Below are positions 1 to 12,747 of a stretch of 64,000 nt of DNA, piece after piece (within the stretch, counting starts at the first letter, position 1; every line of letters starts with the position of its first letter). Below the pieces are notes generated by a model. The model ran no database searches. It worked only from the letters and a program-made list of their open reading frames with translations, and was not told where the DNA came from. A program made the position numbers and the translations under genes. Source of the stretch: Carnegiea gigantea. Lineage: Eukaryota; Streptophyta; Magnoliopsida; Caryophyllales; Cactaceae. Location: NCBI GenBank assembly GCA_029747015.1, contig JAKOGI010000056.1, positions 846,501 to 910,500 of the forward strand, written 5' to 3'.

Positions 1-149
1 AAGATGTATGATATTATATACAGACATTCACAAATCACAAACACATTAATTCTCAAATGACAATATTTATGAATAGTTAAAAACAACACACTTATTATTA
101 AAAATAGTACATCCACTACTAAAAGAATAATACATGCCCATACAAAGCA

Positions 150-315
150 CGGGATTCTCAGTTTCTCACCAGTATAATATGATTTTTATGCCTGGCAAAT
201 TTGTGGGAAATAAATAATACATGTATATGAAAACTATGAGATTCGAACCACCACCCTCGTGCACGAACCTAAAGAATCTCCCACATTGTCTCCACTACCA
301 CGGCGCTACACTCCT
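150..315 (-). repeat. Possible tRNA-derived SINE
   Basis: Read on the minus strand, a segment starting near 311 has an A-box-like stretch (TAGCGCCGTGG). About 50 bases later comes a B-box-like stretch (GGTTCGAATC, complement at 241-250). This is the internal Pol III promoter layout of tRNA-derived SINEs. The region beyond the B box is AT-rich, as expected of a SINE body and tail. I see no target-site duplication and no full tRNA fold, so a decayed tRNA fragment is the alternative. Confidence 0.4.
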
Positions 316-339
316 ATTCAAATCGTGGGTTTTCCCCGG

Positions 340-539
340 AAAGTAAACAATGGCAGATTCGGTTGCGGTGCTCAATTCTGCAGCTCCCGCCACGGCCCTC
401 TTTTGTTTTCATTTGTTGAATGGTTGAATTTGTAATGTTTGAGCTGTGGGGTTTCCTTGCCGCTGTGTAGCCGCCGGATCGCTGCCCTCCTTCGAGTCGC
501 CGCCCACCGTCTGCAGTCGTCCACCGCCGTCAGCCACAG
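340..539 (+). promoter_or_regulatory. Probable first (5'UTR) exon of the TFIIIB B'' gene
   Basis: A GC-richer stretch ends in a strong plant splice donor (ACAG then GTAAGT, GT at 540-541). No long coding frame starts here. The next plus-strand coding exon starts at 4347 and needs an upstream exon. The natural reading is a 5' untranslated exon followed by a 3.7-kb 5'UTR intron. The transcription start is not visible. RNA evidence is absent, so this is an inference from position and donor quality. Confidence 0.4.
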
Positions 540-3500
540 GTAAGTCGCCGTCCCACCTCATCTTCGTCCTTTTCGATTCTGTTTTTGGGTGGTCGGTTCA
601 GATCTGTGCATGTATGGCCATTGTAGATGACTCCTTGTTTCACATCTTCGTCCTCTAAGTTAGGTTTCGATTCCCCCCTTTTTTGTTATTCGAATCCTTT
701 TGTTTCCTCTTTGTTCTGCTGAAGTTGGTGAGGGTCTGTGATGCTTTTTTTTTTTTTTTTTTTGGTTGGAGATTCTTTGTGTGTTGTATTTCCTCCATTG
801 ATAACACTGAGAGTAGCTTGAGTGTTTCTTGTAATTTTGACGGATCATGGTTAGGTTGCTGCATCATTGGATTAGTCAGTGGAGGTGCTTCCATGGATTA
901 TGCTTGCTATCTGATTGTTTCTTGCAATTTGGTTAAGGGCTTTTTGTTTGGTCATCTCTGAATTTGAACATACTGTTCATGGCTCTCTGTTTTTCATCTG
1001 GTGATCATGTGCATATTGATAAATCAATCTTTACACAGGCAATCTTTGTTGCAAGCTGTATATAACTCATTCTTATTCACCCAAGGCCCCTTCTAGATTT
1101 GTTGTTTTGTATGTATTTGGCTCACAAAATGCTATATATTAAACGCCTCAAGCATGCTTTTTTAAAATTATGTTAGAAGTTCGGTGAAAATCTTAAACTT
1201 AACAGTTTATTTGTTATTTGTCCTTTCAACAACAAAAGGCAACTTCAATAACGGGACTAATAAATTTGGTCTTGGTTTGAACCAATTAATTGAAAAATGT
1301 GTGCGAATGATGGCTCGTGATCATGGCTTGTGAATCAGAGCTTAATCAAAAATAGAAAGAGCTCGAAGAAAAAAGAAGGGTTTGTTCAATGAAGTGGTAA
1401 AATCATGGGACTCACTAGAGTTAAAGCAATGATGGCCGTTAAGGAGTTGGTTTCCAATGATGAGTGGAAGAAAGAATTCATCCTCAATCTTCTTTATCTG
1501 GATTTGCCTCCATCTCACTAGAGTTGATATGATCTTGAAGTTCTAAATTATGCTTGTGTTGTTATTGGATGGTACATATGGATGTTACCTTGTAATGGTT
1601 TGATGATTGTAGTGTGAGATGAACATGAACCTAGTTTGTGCTTTGTTTTGGTTTTAGATGTCATATTCTCATGTGAATAGTAAGTAGTGAACATGAAACT
1701 TATTTGCGAATATCTAGCTTGAATGACATGTTATGTTAGTGTCAATGTGTAACGTTCATGGATTTATAAGATTGCGCTCTTTCATTTAGATGTACATATC
1801 AATCAAATAAAAAAGAAAAAATAACTTCTTACATTACAAATTATAAAATAATGGTTAATTATTACACAAACAAAAAAAAAATTATAAATGAATATAATGA
1901 CATACAAATGTCATATTGTTAGCGATGAGGTGCTTAAACTTCATTTTTACCAAAGTAGAAATAATAAAAGTTAAAACCATGACTTATAACTGCATATAAC
2001 ATTTCAAAATAAAAACATGTTTGATTACATTCCATAAGTGCTCATCAAAAAGGAAGGACCGGAACCTAATTCCATTTCAGTTTTCACCAAACAGGTGAGT
2101 TCAGGATTCGAGTTCCATAACCAACCCCCAGGGTTCAAGTCCTGACTCAATTCCCGTTCCGGTTTTTCTCACCAAACAGGGCCTAAATGAGGGAGACCAA
2201 AAGGATGTGAAGCTGTGAGCGTGCTTATTGTGAACCGGTCTCTTTTTAATATGCTATGATGTGACTGCTTGTGGGTTCAAATGGATTTAGTTGAAGCTAT
2301 GGATATGACCTCGTCAACCGATTAGAATGGTATATATGAGGCTTGACTGGAAAACGTGCTTTGTGTATGTGCTTAACGGTGATAGGATTGAACGGGGGAG
2401 GGGCTGCAGCCAGTTCTGCTGGTCCAGCTCTGGACCGGTGCTGTGAACCGGCAGCCACTCGAGCCCGGTTCAACCCTGCTCATCTTCATGTCAATTTGAA
2501 TGTAATATGTGTATGTTGTGTTTGTTCTAAGGTGCAGTGATCTTCACTGTTACAAAGTTGCTAATTTCTTGAAGCAAAATCCCCTTTGTTAATGATTTGT
2601 GAACTATGAAGTCATTCGGGTTAGGTTTTTACTGTTTTCCCTAAGAATGTGTACAATCGTCTATAAATAAGTATTTGATTTGCTGATTGCTCAGGGTTGC
2701 TTCAATTACTTTGTGATCAGAGAGTCCATCTATTTTACTAAATCGAATCAATCCTAGCTTTGGGGATTGATAACTATGTGCATTTTAAGAAAGGCTTGAT
2801 TTTATGTTCTACATTGACTTGGGAATGGCTAGCTTCCCTATGGCCGAGGGCACCACTACGGAAACTACTATGGCAAGAGTATGAATCTTGTTGTATATGT
2901 TTGAAAATGAATTTCGATTCAAGATATTTAGGGCTAGAGGATAGTGCTAATTATAAAGTACTTGGTCTTAGTAATAGGCCTCCGGACCCTAAATTGAGTG
3001 GGAATCCTAGTTGCCATTATCTTGACGAAGGTAGGAGTTCGTTGACTTTGGGAATCCTCGGGATGCCAAAAGTCGTGAGCTATATTACTCACTTAAAGAG
3101 AGTACTAGCTTCTGAATCCAATGCTCTAAAAGTAATTTTCTTGCCTATTATGAGCCGGAAACTACTAGTTTCTGAATCATGCTAGCATAAAGGTTTAAAG
3201 AAATGCAAGTACTCTTTGAAAGGACTTTTATTAAATAAAAAAGGGCTTTCTCTATATGAAATAAGTTTTATAATGGGCTAATTGCTAGCTTGGTTTAAGC
3301 AAGAGTGTTTACCCCTTTTCGCTCGTTATTTCCGCGTTCATGCTAAAAGAGCTTAAGTTGTTAACCCAAGTGGACCCTTTGATGTTTAATGTTAAACTAA
3401 CAGCCGAATGACTGATCGTTCCCCGTTCCTGGGTGGTCTTATTAAGAGTCAACTAGACATTGTTGTTCATTGTTGGTCATGTATTCTTAATTTCTTAATA

Positions 3501-4340
3501 TTAAGTAAAAATTCTTGATGACTGCTACTTATGGTATTGTATGCAACTGTTTTTTGTTATTGGGACTGTGGATTATCCACTGAGCGCGTGGTAGTTCACC
3601 CCTCTCTCTTTCCTCTTTTACTTCCAGGTTCTTGAAAAGACATGTGAAAGTTGTCGGCGAATTGAGTTGATTTATCTTACTTGCCTGGTTAGTAGGTGTC
3701 AAGGGAATTATATGTATGTATACTTAAATTCCCGAGTTTAATTATGTAATGTGATGTGTTCATAAGTCTTCTTGGCAGATGTGAATTTGATTCTTGGGTC
3801 CATGTGTTATATGTTGTCCAATGGCCGTTTGAGCCAACCATATGAGTAGTTACTTATCTTCTTGTTGTGACAGTTGAATGGTTTCGGGATGTAAACCCAG
3901 CGCTTTTGATGTTTGTGTAATCTGTTGAGTTGTATTTTTTATTTCTTTATTTTATTTAAGCTTAGAGTTTGTCTACTCCGGCGGATGGCCCGTGGAGTTG
4001 TGGTCCCCAACGTGTAACCGTCGAGCTTGTTTAGATATGTCATTTATGTTTTTATTATTATAGATATCTAATGTAAGGCTCTAAGCCTAAGTCATGGTCA
4101 GTTTCCAGGTGAAATTTTGGCCGTTTCATTCCAAATTTAAGAAATCACTAAAGTCTCTAGTCGTAGGGGTAGGAGTGTCACATGTATCAACATGTATCAA
4201 CACAATGAGTTTCACTTCTGATTGTTTTCTCTAACCAATTTTGTTTTGGGGGTTTAACATGTTTGGATGAATCTCAGGTAATTTTTTGATATTGCCTCAA
4301 CTTCCTGTTGCTTCAAGGCACATAGGCTATAGCCCTTTAG
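540..4340 (+). other. Putative 5'UTR intron filled with repeat debris
   Basis: No supported gene lies here. Possible acceptors before the start codon are at 4277, 4317 and 4340. Contents: a poly-T run at 746-762, AT-rich sequence, two MITE-like ends (CACCAAACAGG) near 2090 and 2180, and a possible solo LTR from about 2350 to 4182. The 141-codon frame at 2760-3185 matches nothing I recognise and is probably chance or retroelement remains. Confidence 0.4.
2350..4182 (+). mobile_element. Possible solo LTR, Ty3/gypsy-like
   Basis: The right end, AGGGGTAGGAGTGTCACA (about 4165-4182), resembles the LTR ends of plant chromovirus-type gypsy elements, which finish in GTG(T)CACA. A TATA-like TATAAATA lies at about 2662. 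No internal region or primer-binding site follows, which would fit a solo LTR. I could not fix the left end or find a convincing duplication, so the call is tentative. Confidence 0.3.
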
Positions 4341-4346
4341 TTAATC

Positions 4347-7300
4347 ATGGACTTCCTGGATGATCTCCTTTCAGAACCATCTACTGTCAAGGGTAACTCA
4401 ACAATTCATCTCATTCGTAAATAAACTTGTTATGCGCTTTCAATTTTTCCATCAATAATATTGAAAATCACAAGATTGATGGATTTCGTGTATTTGGTCT
4501 TTCATAGCCCCAGCTACTAACAGGTTTAAGCCCAAGGCTAAGCCAAAACCCCAGAAAGGACCATCTGTTACTGCCAAAGCCATTAATGAGCAGCCTGTAG
4601 AATCATCTGCAAAGGATTCAGCTTCCGATGAATTGGTTCAACCTAATGATATTGTCGATAAACAATTAGATGTCCCTATTGGGTCATCCTTGACAAATAA
4701 TGAAACAGCTCGAACTAAGGAGACATCAACCAACGAGACTACAAGTTTTGAAAATCAGCATCTGGATGGAAACTTGGCCGTTGAGGCTAAGGAAGTGATG
4801 GATTCATCTGGGGCTCACTACTCAGAAACTGTTGTTTCGAAGTCCAGTGAAGTCGAGCATATGGTAATGTTCTTGGCTTCTCACCATGGAATTCTGTGTT
4901 TCCTGTCTCCTTTTCTTACCATCTAAGTGCTTGTATTTCCAGAGTATAGATGCTTCGTTGAGGTTGCAATCTTCTGAGAACACTATTATTCAATCCACAT
5001 CTGCAGCTAATTTGCCTCTTGGTAGGGTGAAGTAGTGAACTAGATTTTCCTTTGTTACTGTGATTTTGATAAACTGTCCCTAGTAATGCACTTAAATATC
5101 CACAATTATAGCATATTTTGCTTGTTTGTTAGTGCTAATTTATAACTTCCCTGGTCATTTTTTAGATATGCCGACTCTGAACGCTTCTGGTACTCAGAAT
5201 GCAGACGAGATATCTTCTTTGCCTGACATTGCTTTTTCCAACACTTCCCCTTTCCGGCCATGTACTCAAACTGCTGATCTTTCTATGCCTTCGACATACC
5301 AAGACTCAGGATACTACAAGGAAGCAACAGTTACTTCTGATGCTGGAGAACTTTGGATAAGCATAGAGGAGGTGGGTTTGGTGGTTGGATCACGATGCTT
5401 ATTCTGCAACATATTCATAAGGTTGTCTTGAATGATGTTTTACTGATTTGGTTTATCTCCATTTTGTGTGTCTTCCCCTTTAAACAGGGAGCAGAGGGCT
5501 TTACCTGCCTTGAGGATGGGGATGTAATGGGTGAAGCTCCCACTGCTTCTGGTATTACCAAATGTAAATTTTTTGGATGGTTGGATTGCCACCGCCCCTC
5601 ACTCTTCTTTTCTAACTCTACTTTTGATGTGATTATGGTGATAGGGCAGAGACCCGTCAAATTTCAACCAAAGCCGAAGACACAAATTGGTAGAAAGGAA
5701 GATGCCTCGGAGCTGTCTTCTGAAAATCAGCAGGTGGATGGGGATGGGGCAATTTATGCTCGAGAACCTACTGCATCAGGTCTTTCAAATGCGAAGCTTG
5801 ATGGCGGTTTTCCTTCAAATCCTACCACAACTCAACCAGGTAATGTAGTTTATGAAGATGCAGATTCATGGATGGCCCAAAATTTACCAGAACAGGTAGT
5901 GATACTGTCTTGAGCAGTTTTTCCTATGAAGTTGTTGATAGTGATACAAATCTTTGCTTTGTTTGATTCTGATGTGATGTCTGTTTTACCAATTTGCATC
6001 CTAGTGTGGGGAGCAAGGAGAAAGCATGCCCTCTGATGCATTAAACTGTCCTGATAGATCCCTAGATGGAGGAACTGGATCATTAGGTTCTGATGCAACT
6101 GAAGATGGATATGAAATCAATGATGGAGTAACTGGAGTTCGTGACAATAGCAATGCTGAAGCCTGTGATCAAGCAGCCACAAGTGGAGGTGAAAACTATC
6201 TGGGCAATGAAAAATCAAAGAAGAAAAGATCACGAAAGTCTAAAAAACCTACATCAGAAAATGGTGAATCAGGTAAAAAGAAGTGTAAGATAGCGAAGGC
6301 GCCTGATCAGTCTACTGGTGTACCTCCCAAGAAAGTTCCTCGCGCACCTAGGCGAAAAAGATGTGGTAATGGCATCTTATCCACCCTCTTGTCTTCAGAC
6401 TCCAGATGGATACCTCTCTCAGAAAAGCACACATTTTAAGAAGTCAATAATTAACCAATAGAATTTTACTCTAGTGAAGACCTTGAAAGGCAAGTGGTTG
6501 ATAATGCGTTTAATGAACATTTGAGAAGTCATTTTGGATGAAAAAATTTGTTGACTAGAACAAAAAGAAATGGGATAGAGGGAGTATCTATTTATCCATT
6601 CCTTCATCCGAATTCATGATCTGCTGACATTTTCTGCCATGATCCTGCTGTTTACATAGTGAACAAGGCCTTGCTTGAAGCTGCAGAGGATGAACTTGAC
6701 CTTCAGAAAGTGCCAATCAGGGATTTGATAATATTAGCAGATTATAGAGAGCGCCAAGCGGTACATATTCTTTTTCCTACAGCTACTGTGGTTATTTTAT
6801 TTTTTGTGCATGAAAGATAGTTTTAATTATCCCCAATTGTTTGTTCTATCACAGAAGAAAGACGCAGCTGCAGTTCAACCATCATTGGTGAATGAGAGGT
6901 AGCGAGTGATATGGTTTGCTCAACTTCGATTTTATTTTCCAAATTATGTTTCAATCTCAGTTATTTTTTGATGTGATGTTTATTCAATTATATGAAGCTT
7001 GAGATCATCATTTTATTTGACATTTAACAAGTGATTTTATCAGTTCAATTTTAGATATGCCGGAGTGCATGTGATTGTGCTAGATGTGCATGCCTCTGTC
7101 CAGACATTCTCTTCACTAGATTTTAGTCTTGTGCTACACACAAACTCCATTAAGGGCATGTTCTTTTAGACTTAGGATAAGTACTTGTTGGTGCTTGTTG
7201 CTGAAACATGCCGAATCATGCGTGTCTTTTGCTCTCTATTACTAATCTTGTGTCGTACACAAACTTTAATAATATCACAATACCAAACCACAGGATCTTA

Positions 7301-9949
7301 TGTCTTTTCCTCTCTATGCCTCTAAGATTTTGTGATCTATTCATTAGTTTTTGTAAAAAAATAAAAATAAAAATTCATATTACTAAAACTGAAAAATCCT
7401 CGGTATTGTGATATTATTAAAGTTTTATATTTTCAATAATCTATACTTAAATATTATTGCTATAAAAACTCATTTTTAAAACAGATATATTAATTACATC
7501 CTGTATGTTTCTCCTCTTAATTGTATGCTTGTGTGGTGCCGACGTGGCAACCACATGTCCAAACCTTTCTACTCAAACCCAGAAGTACATATATGTATGT
7601 ATATAACAGAGCTAGTGCCCATTGAACATCAGGAGACTGGCTGCATGATGACATAAATAGGTGTTCTGGGTCCTGTTGCGAACACCTTATGGGGAATTAC
7701 CATAATTTTGTTTAAGCTTTCATTAGTAATTGGAAAGGAAGCATGTATGTGCATGAAGGCAATCAATGCATCCTTGTGTGACCACAGTTCTTAACTTCTT
7801 CTTGAGCAACTGTTTGTGTTTTGTGCATTTTGCATGGATTATCATAGTGTTTTAACACAAGGATGATATGGCAAAGGAATGGTCAAGGATGCATACAAAT
7901 GTGATGCAGGTTATTTATAGAGCAAAACAGATCATGATCAGTATGCTTAAGTGCTGCACTATTTGGGCCCAGCATTCGGAGTGACACTGGAGTTAAACTA
8001 GCTAGTTGTTTTCTCAAATTAGTGGACTATCTGTCGCGTAGGGATCCGATATATCTGGTAACATCATGGATTAGAAAGTTATTTTTAGCTTAGATTGTTG
8101 AGACAATGACAAGTATGCCGTTGAATAAAATAATTGTTCATAATATCAACACATGTCTACAAGTTTATGTTAATCCTAAGAAATTGAACCAGTGTTAAAT
8201 AGCTGTGCTTTATTGTTATGTACATAAAACGACGCTTGATTACTTTGAGAAGTCTATGCAGATAACAAGGTACAGTTCCAGCATGTTTTGTTAACATCTA
8301 TATGAAGAAAAGTACTTGATGCATAGATATGCAGAGTGCAGTGTGCGTTTTCCTTTGTTCTATAAAAACTATTGCATCATAGCTTGTATAACATTATATG
8401 GAAAGTGTGTACTTTGCCGAGCTTAGTCTCTGTTTTCAAAAGTACTGTGTTTTACCCTTGGGAAGAAGGCTAGGGAGTGGAAAAGGAAGTATGAGCCAGA
8501 TAAACAGCATCCTTGGGAGACTTCAGCCAAGGGGTTCACGTCCTTGTACAAGTCCTTCCCAGTGTGCTTGCATGGCCCTTCTTGTGGTTGAGGGGTAAGA
8601 GGGTGCCTTGCCTATTGATTACCATTGGCCTTCCCTTGGGGGTTGGAAAGTATTCCCTAGGAGAAACTCATCTGGGTTTCCCAAATGGGAGTTTTGGCTG
8701 GATGACCAGTGAGGCATGCTCAGTTGTCAACTAGACTTGAAATGCAAATTTGTATGTTTTCTTTCTGTTAATATGATGTGCTTAGATGTAGTTCTGTTTG
8801 CTCCTATTTTGGTTTCATTCGTACAATTTGCTAGTCTGTGTAGTTGAAATTGCTCCAATGCAGGACTGATAATACCTTGTCAGAGGAGCCTCCTTATGAT
8901 GATTATGGCAACCCTTTAGATTATGACCACGATGGAGACTCTTATGATAATCCATCAACGTCAGCAGCTCTAAAAGATACAAGCTACTTTAATTATCATT
9001 CATTCATGGACAAAAGTAAGACAACTAAAGTAAGATGGTCGAAGGAGGAAACTGAATTATTCTACCAGGTAAACTTTTCTGGTATATGTATATTTCTGCT
9101 GCCCTGCATGACTTTCCACTGTTTTGTTGTCTTTCTGACTAATTGAGTCTGGAAAACCAATGTTACTTCTTCTGTTCTTCTTTACTTTTTGTTGGTAAAG
9201 GGTTGAGACTCTTAACAAATTCTGGTTCCGTCTGTGCTATAGGGAATTCGGGAATTTGGATCTGACTTTTTAATGATACAAAAACTGCATTTTCCTGGCC
9301 GGACTCGCCATCAAATCAAGCTGAAATACAAAAAAGAAGAACGTGAAAACCCTGAGACACTTCATGCCGCCCTCAACAGCAGAGCAAAAGGTATGTGACG
9401 GTTCTGCTGTGAGCATGTGTCTTGTAACATTTCATATGCTTATTCAGTGACCTTGTAAGTTTCCTGTTGCATTTCTACTGCTCAGATCCGACTTTGCTTT
9501 TAATATCTCACAATAGCAGGGACATATGTGTCCTTATTATATGCACTGTATTGATCCTTTAACTTATAGTATTTGCGACGGCAAGGTGATATTAGGAAAA
9601 TAATGATCCTGTCAGCTTGCGTTCTTCCATGGAGACAGTACGTATTGTTTATGAGAAAAAATTATGACCAACATAGTCCATCTCTGCAGATCTTTCACAT
9701 TTTGAGATCCTTGCTCAAAGGCTGCAGAAAGAAGCTGCTGCGGAGAAAGAGGCAGAGAACCGTATGTCTGAAGAAGATAATCCGACAAGCCCAGAAGGCG
9801 ATGAAGATAATCCGACAGGCCCAGCAAAACCTGATGAGGAAAGTACGGCTGCTGATGAAGTCCCTAATACAGCTCATAATGGAAGCCCTGCCGAGTCTTA
9901 TGACAATGAGGATGACTTCAACTGGGATGATTATAAAAGTGGATTATAG
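4347..9949 (+). CDS. BDP1-like: Transcription factor TFIIIB component B''-like (SANT/Myb domain), 12 coding exons
   Basis: B'' (Bdp1) is the TFIIIB subunit that helps open promoters for RNA polymerase III in the nucleus. Exons read: 4347-4392, 4508-4863, 4943-5021, 5166-5371, 5488-5563, 5645-5895, 6005-6365, 6660-6760, 6855-6898, 8864-9068, 9243-9390, 9690-9949. All junctions are GT-AG and the sum is 2133 nt (710 aa plus stop), all in phase. The N-terminus begins MDFLDDLLSEP, followed by a long, polar, low-complexity region with a Lys-rich stretch in exon 7. Residues 459-492 hold the segment before SANT with the motif VPIRDLIILADYRER. The SANT domain is at about 563-612 (KVRWSKEETELFYQ, then FPGRTRHQIKLKYKKEE), which is the Bdp1 signature. 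The C-terminus is acidic (EDDFNWDDYKSGL). Intron 9, 6899-8863, is unusually long. Exon ends in the weakly conserved part could shift slightly. Confidence 0.88.
6570..6592 (+). repeat. Stowaway-like MITE end inside intron 7
   Basis: The string ATGGGATAGAGGGAGTA matches the typical right end of plant Stowaway elements, ending in a TA target site. I cannot find a matching left end (CTCCCTC...) within 200 bases, so this is a remnant at most. Confidence 0.3.
6899..8863 (+). other. Long intron 9 of the TFIIIB B'' gene
   Basis: The donor GT is at 6899 and the acceptor AG at 8862-8863. The splice restores an in-frame AGG (Arg) codon across the junction. Apart from the foldback element at 7261-7425 I see no gene. 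Short frames at 8398-8734 look like chance. Confidence 0.6.
7261..7425. repeat. Foldback element: perfect 24-bp inverted repeat in intron 9
   Basis: Positions 7261-7284 and 7402-7425 are exact reverse complements (24 of 24), separated by 117 bases. The arms begin AAACTTTAATAATATCAC. This is the shape of a small foldback MITE or a hairpin. It lies in the long intron between coding exons 9 and 10. No protein-coding content. Confidence 0.75.
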
Positions 9950-11147
9950 CATTTGGACAGTTTACTTATTGTCTCCATTTTAATGATGATGACCACATTT
10001 TTGAATCCAATGAAATTCCTGGAGCAAGGTACATTTGTTTGGTTAATCCACCTTGATCTGGCTTCAGTATTCTTCTTCTTCTTCTTCTTCTTCTAACCGA
10101 AGTTGGCTTTTTCTCAAAATTGGACAAAATGATGGACTATTCTTCAGTGATTTCTTCAAACTAACTTCGAATCAATTACATTGACAATATTACTTTGTAT
10201 TTGAGGAATATTTGGGATTGTTTAGGGCACAATATTTTGGGAAGGAGAAGATGAATTAGCCACGAAGATTTGCAAGCTTCTGAACGTCACCAAAGCCTAT
10301 ATGATACTTTTAGGAGTACAAATTCTTACAAGTCATGTCAATATTACATGTTATAAATTATCTATATGACAAATAATTACACGTTAGAAAAATATATATA
10401 TGACAAGTGAAAATACATACTCTTAAGTATATGGTAGATATTACGGAATGTTATAGTGCAGTAGGTCAATTTTTTCAATAATATCTACCAACGATTAATA
10501 GTGACAGCTCTGAGGATAGATACTGAGTTCCCTTCTTGTCCTCATGGTTATCTCTCATGATCTCTAACTGGCTCCTTCCGCCCCCAAAAAAAATATTGTC
10601 TTCTTTCAATTGTTTGAAAAATTCATTTTTGATAGTATCTTTCGAAAATTCCCCCCCCCCCCGGGTATATTTTCAAATTAAGCCCTACTCTTCCATCATT
10701 ATAAACTAGTAGACAATATTTTTGTAACTCAAGAATCCAATTGATATCTTTTTCCCCCAAATTTCTTCGGAAAAATCATTGCGTGGGAACTATCAAGGTT
10801 TAGCGCTTTCAAATGTGGCATATGGAACAACAATGGTCTAAGCGCTCTCAATGAAGGCCCAAGCAATCCAAACAATCTAATCCGAGGCCGTCATTGGTGT
10901 TGATGAGTCATGAGATAGGGAACTAATCACCTGGAAGGTCCTAACTCCTAACCTAACTCTAAAAAAAAAAAAACAATTTGTAATTTTCTAATTCCTAGTG
11001 CTATCACCAGCGGAATCAAAGTCAGGTTATTAATAAATTGACTAATATTTTGAGCTTTTGAAAGCATTATATCCAGGAGTTAATCTAAAACAATTATTTT
11101 AATATATTTGTTATGATATATATTTTACTTTGTTTAGTAGTAACTAA
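9950..11147. other. Intergenic, 3' of the TFIIIB B'' gene
   Basis: Contains the 3'UTR, a (TTC)n microsatellite at about 10071-10094, a C10 run near 10652, and AT-rich DNA. I see no gene. Confidence 0.6.
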
Positions 11148-11561
11148 GGTCGTATACGGCAATAACATTTTAAGTAATGTTTAGTGTTTTGACCAAATTA
11201 ATAAACTAATCAGTAAATTTTTAGCGTTCGGTAACCTAGTATTTTGACTAGCATTTCAAGCAGCATTTCTAAAAAACTAACAGTATTAGCTTTTGGCATT
11301 CAGAAATGACGTTTTATATTTTTTGGCGAAAAAATATCATTCCAAAATTTTATATATGCAAATTATTTATATCCTTTTATGTTAATTTACATTAATCAAC
11401 TAAACCAACACCTAAATTTACCAAACACATTTGTTTCAACTGCCAATCTAAATAGCTATCTGTTAACAGCTAAATTAGAAACGCTATCAGCTATCTAAAG
11501 AGTTGCCTGCTAACTAAACTGCTATTCATTATCTAAAAAGCTAATTTTATCGAACATGGCC
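11148..11561. mobile_element. MITE, PIF/Harbinger (Tourist)-like
   Basis: The element starts GGTCGTATACGG and ends CGAACATGGCC. The ends are imperfect inverted repeats. TAA flanks both sides (11145-11147 and 11562-11564), the 3-bp duplication typical of Harbinger-type MITEs. The interior is AT-rich with repeated AGCTAnTT motifs and no coding capacity. It is related by eye to the elements at 41714 and 42628. Confidence 0.6.
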
Positions 11562-11564
11562 TAA

Positions 11565-12747
11565 TTCGACTGAACTCCAAAGAGGAAAGACAAAGGTCAT
11601 TGAACTTTGGCCTACACAAACACATTTCTCTTTATTGAGCCATTTGTTTGTTTTTAATGCCCTGATGCCCCCCCCCCCCCCTCGGTGTTTTTTTGGGGTT
11701 CTTTTTTCGTTTTGGTTGGGGGGTGAAGATATATTGTTAATTTTCTCCGTGAGATTAGAAACATTGAATATAAAATTTTCAAGTGTAATGTGTGTCACTT
11801 GGGCCAAATTTATGCTTGCAAGTCAATCCCCATTGATGAGCTCAATCTAACGAGGCCTAATCTAAGGTGTACACTCAAGGGACAAATAGCAAAACAAAAG
11901 TGGAAACTCACGAAAACCTAATCTTAAGGTGCCTGCTACATGATAATTGCTCAACTCAAGCAAGTTGACTGGCCTAATATCACACATTAAGGCCCTATTT
12001 GGTTCCTGTAAACTTTGAAGGAAGGAAAAATAATGAGGAAAGTAGTGTTTTCTTTCCATTGTTTGATTTAAGAAAAATGGCGAAAATAGAATGGAAAATT
12101 AGGTGGAAATTTGAGAAAATTTAAGTTATGAACTTTTCCTTACCAAAATAAAAGGGAAGTTGTTGGAGTATGAAAGTGGATATTATCCCACATTGTTAAA
12201 TATGTTGTCCCATGTTGAGAAAATTAAAAGATTAAAACGTGTATGTAAGTTTGTGAGTTATTTCATCCATTGCCAATTGGTTTCGGGTTGGAACTTCATT
12301 TGAACTTATATATATGGCTTTTTGTTTATAGTTCAATTCATATTACAAATTTAACAGAAATGCTGAGAAAACTTGGAATGCGATGTCTTGAGACCCAAGT
12401 CATTCCTATTCTCGCCCCCTTCGCCTCCTCTCTTTCTAATTCTCGCTTGAAACTCATATTGTGTCTATGGCATCCTCATAAAAGCAGGTACAAAATCAAA
12501 GTTTTGACGGCCTGAAAGAGATCGAATTGAAGATCGAATCTATATCTCCAGTTTCGGCATCATGAATGGGGGAAGATTAGCAATCTATTTCAGCTACCAT
12601 GATGTGTATGGCTTATAGGGGATTGGTAGATGCAATTTTTGAGTATCTTGAAATTGGAAAATTGAATTTTTGGATTCAATACCAGGTAAGGTTTAAGTGA
12701 GGAAGAAGGTGGCGTTCAAAAGAGCAGAAGAGATTGAGAATGGAGAC
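11565..12747. other. Intergenic with poly-C tract
   Basis: A C-rich run sits at about 11670-11680. A MITE-like end (TAAGGCCCTATTTGG, about 11988) has no partner that I can find. No gene is seen. Confidence 0.5.

Noticed and set aside
2760..3185. 141-codon plus-strand frame
   Set aside because: It matches no family I know, lies within a putative LTR-like repeat in an intron, and has no splice partners; most likely a chance frame.
11670..11680. Homopolymer C/G and T runs (also 10652, 52350, 61110)
   Set aside because: Ordinary plant homopolymers or possible assembly artefacts; no function inferred.
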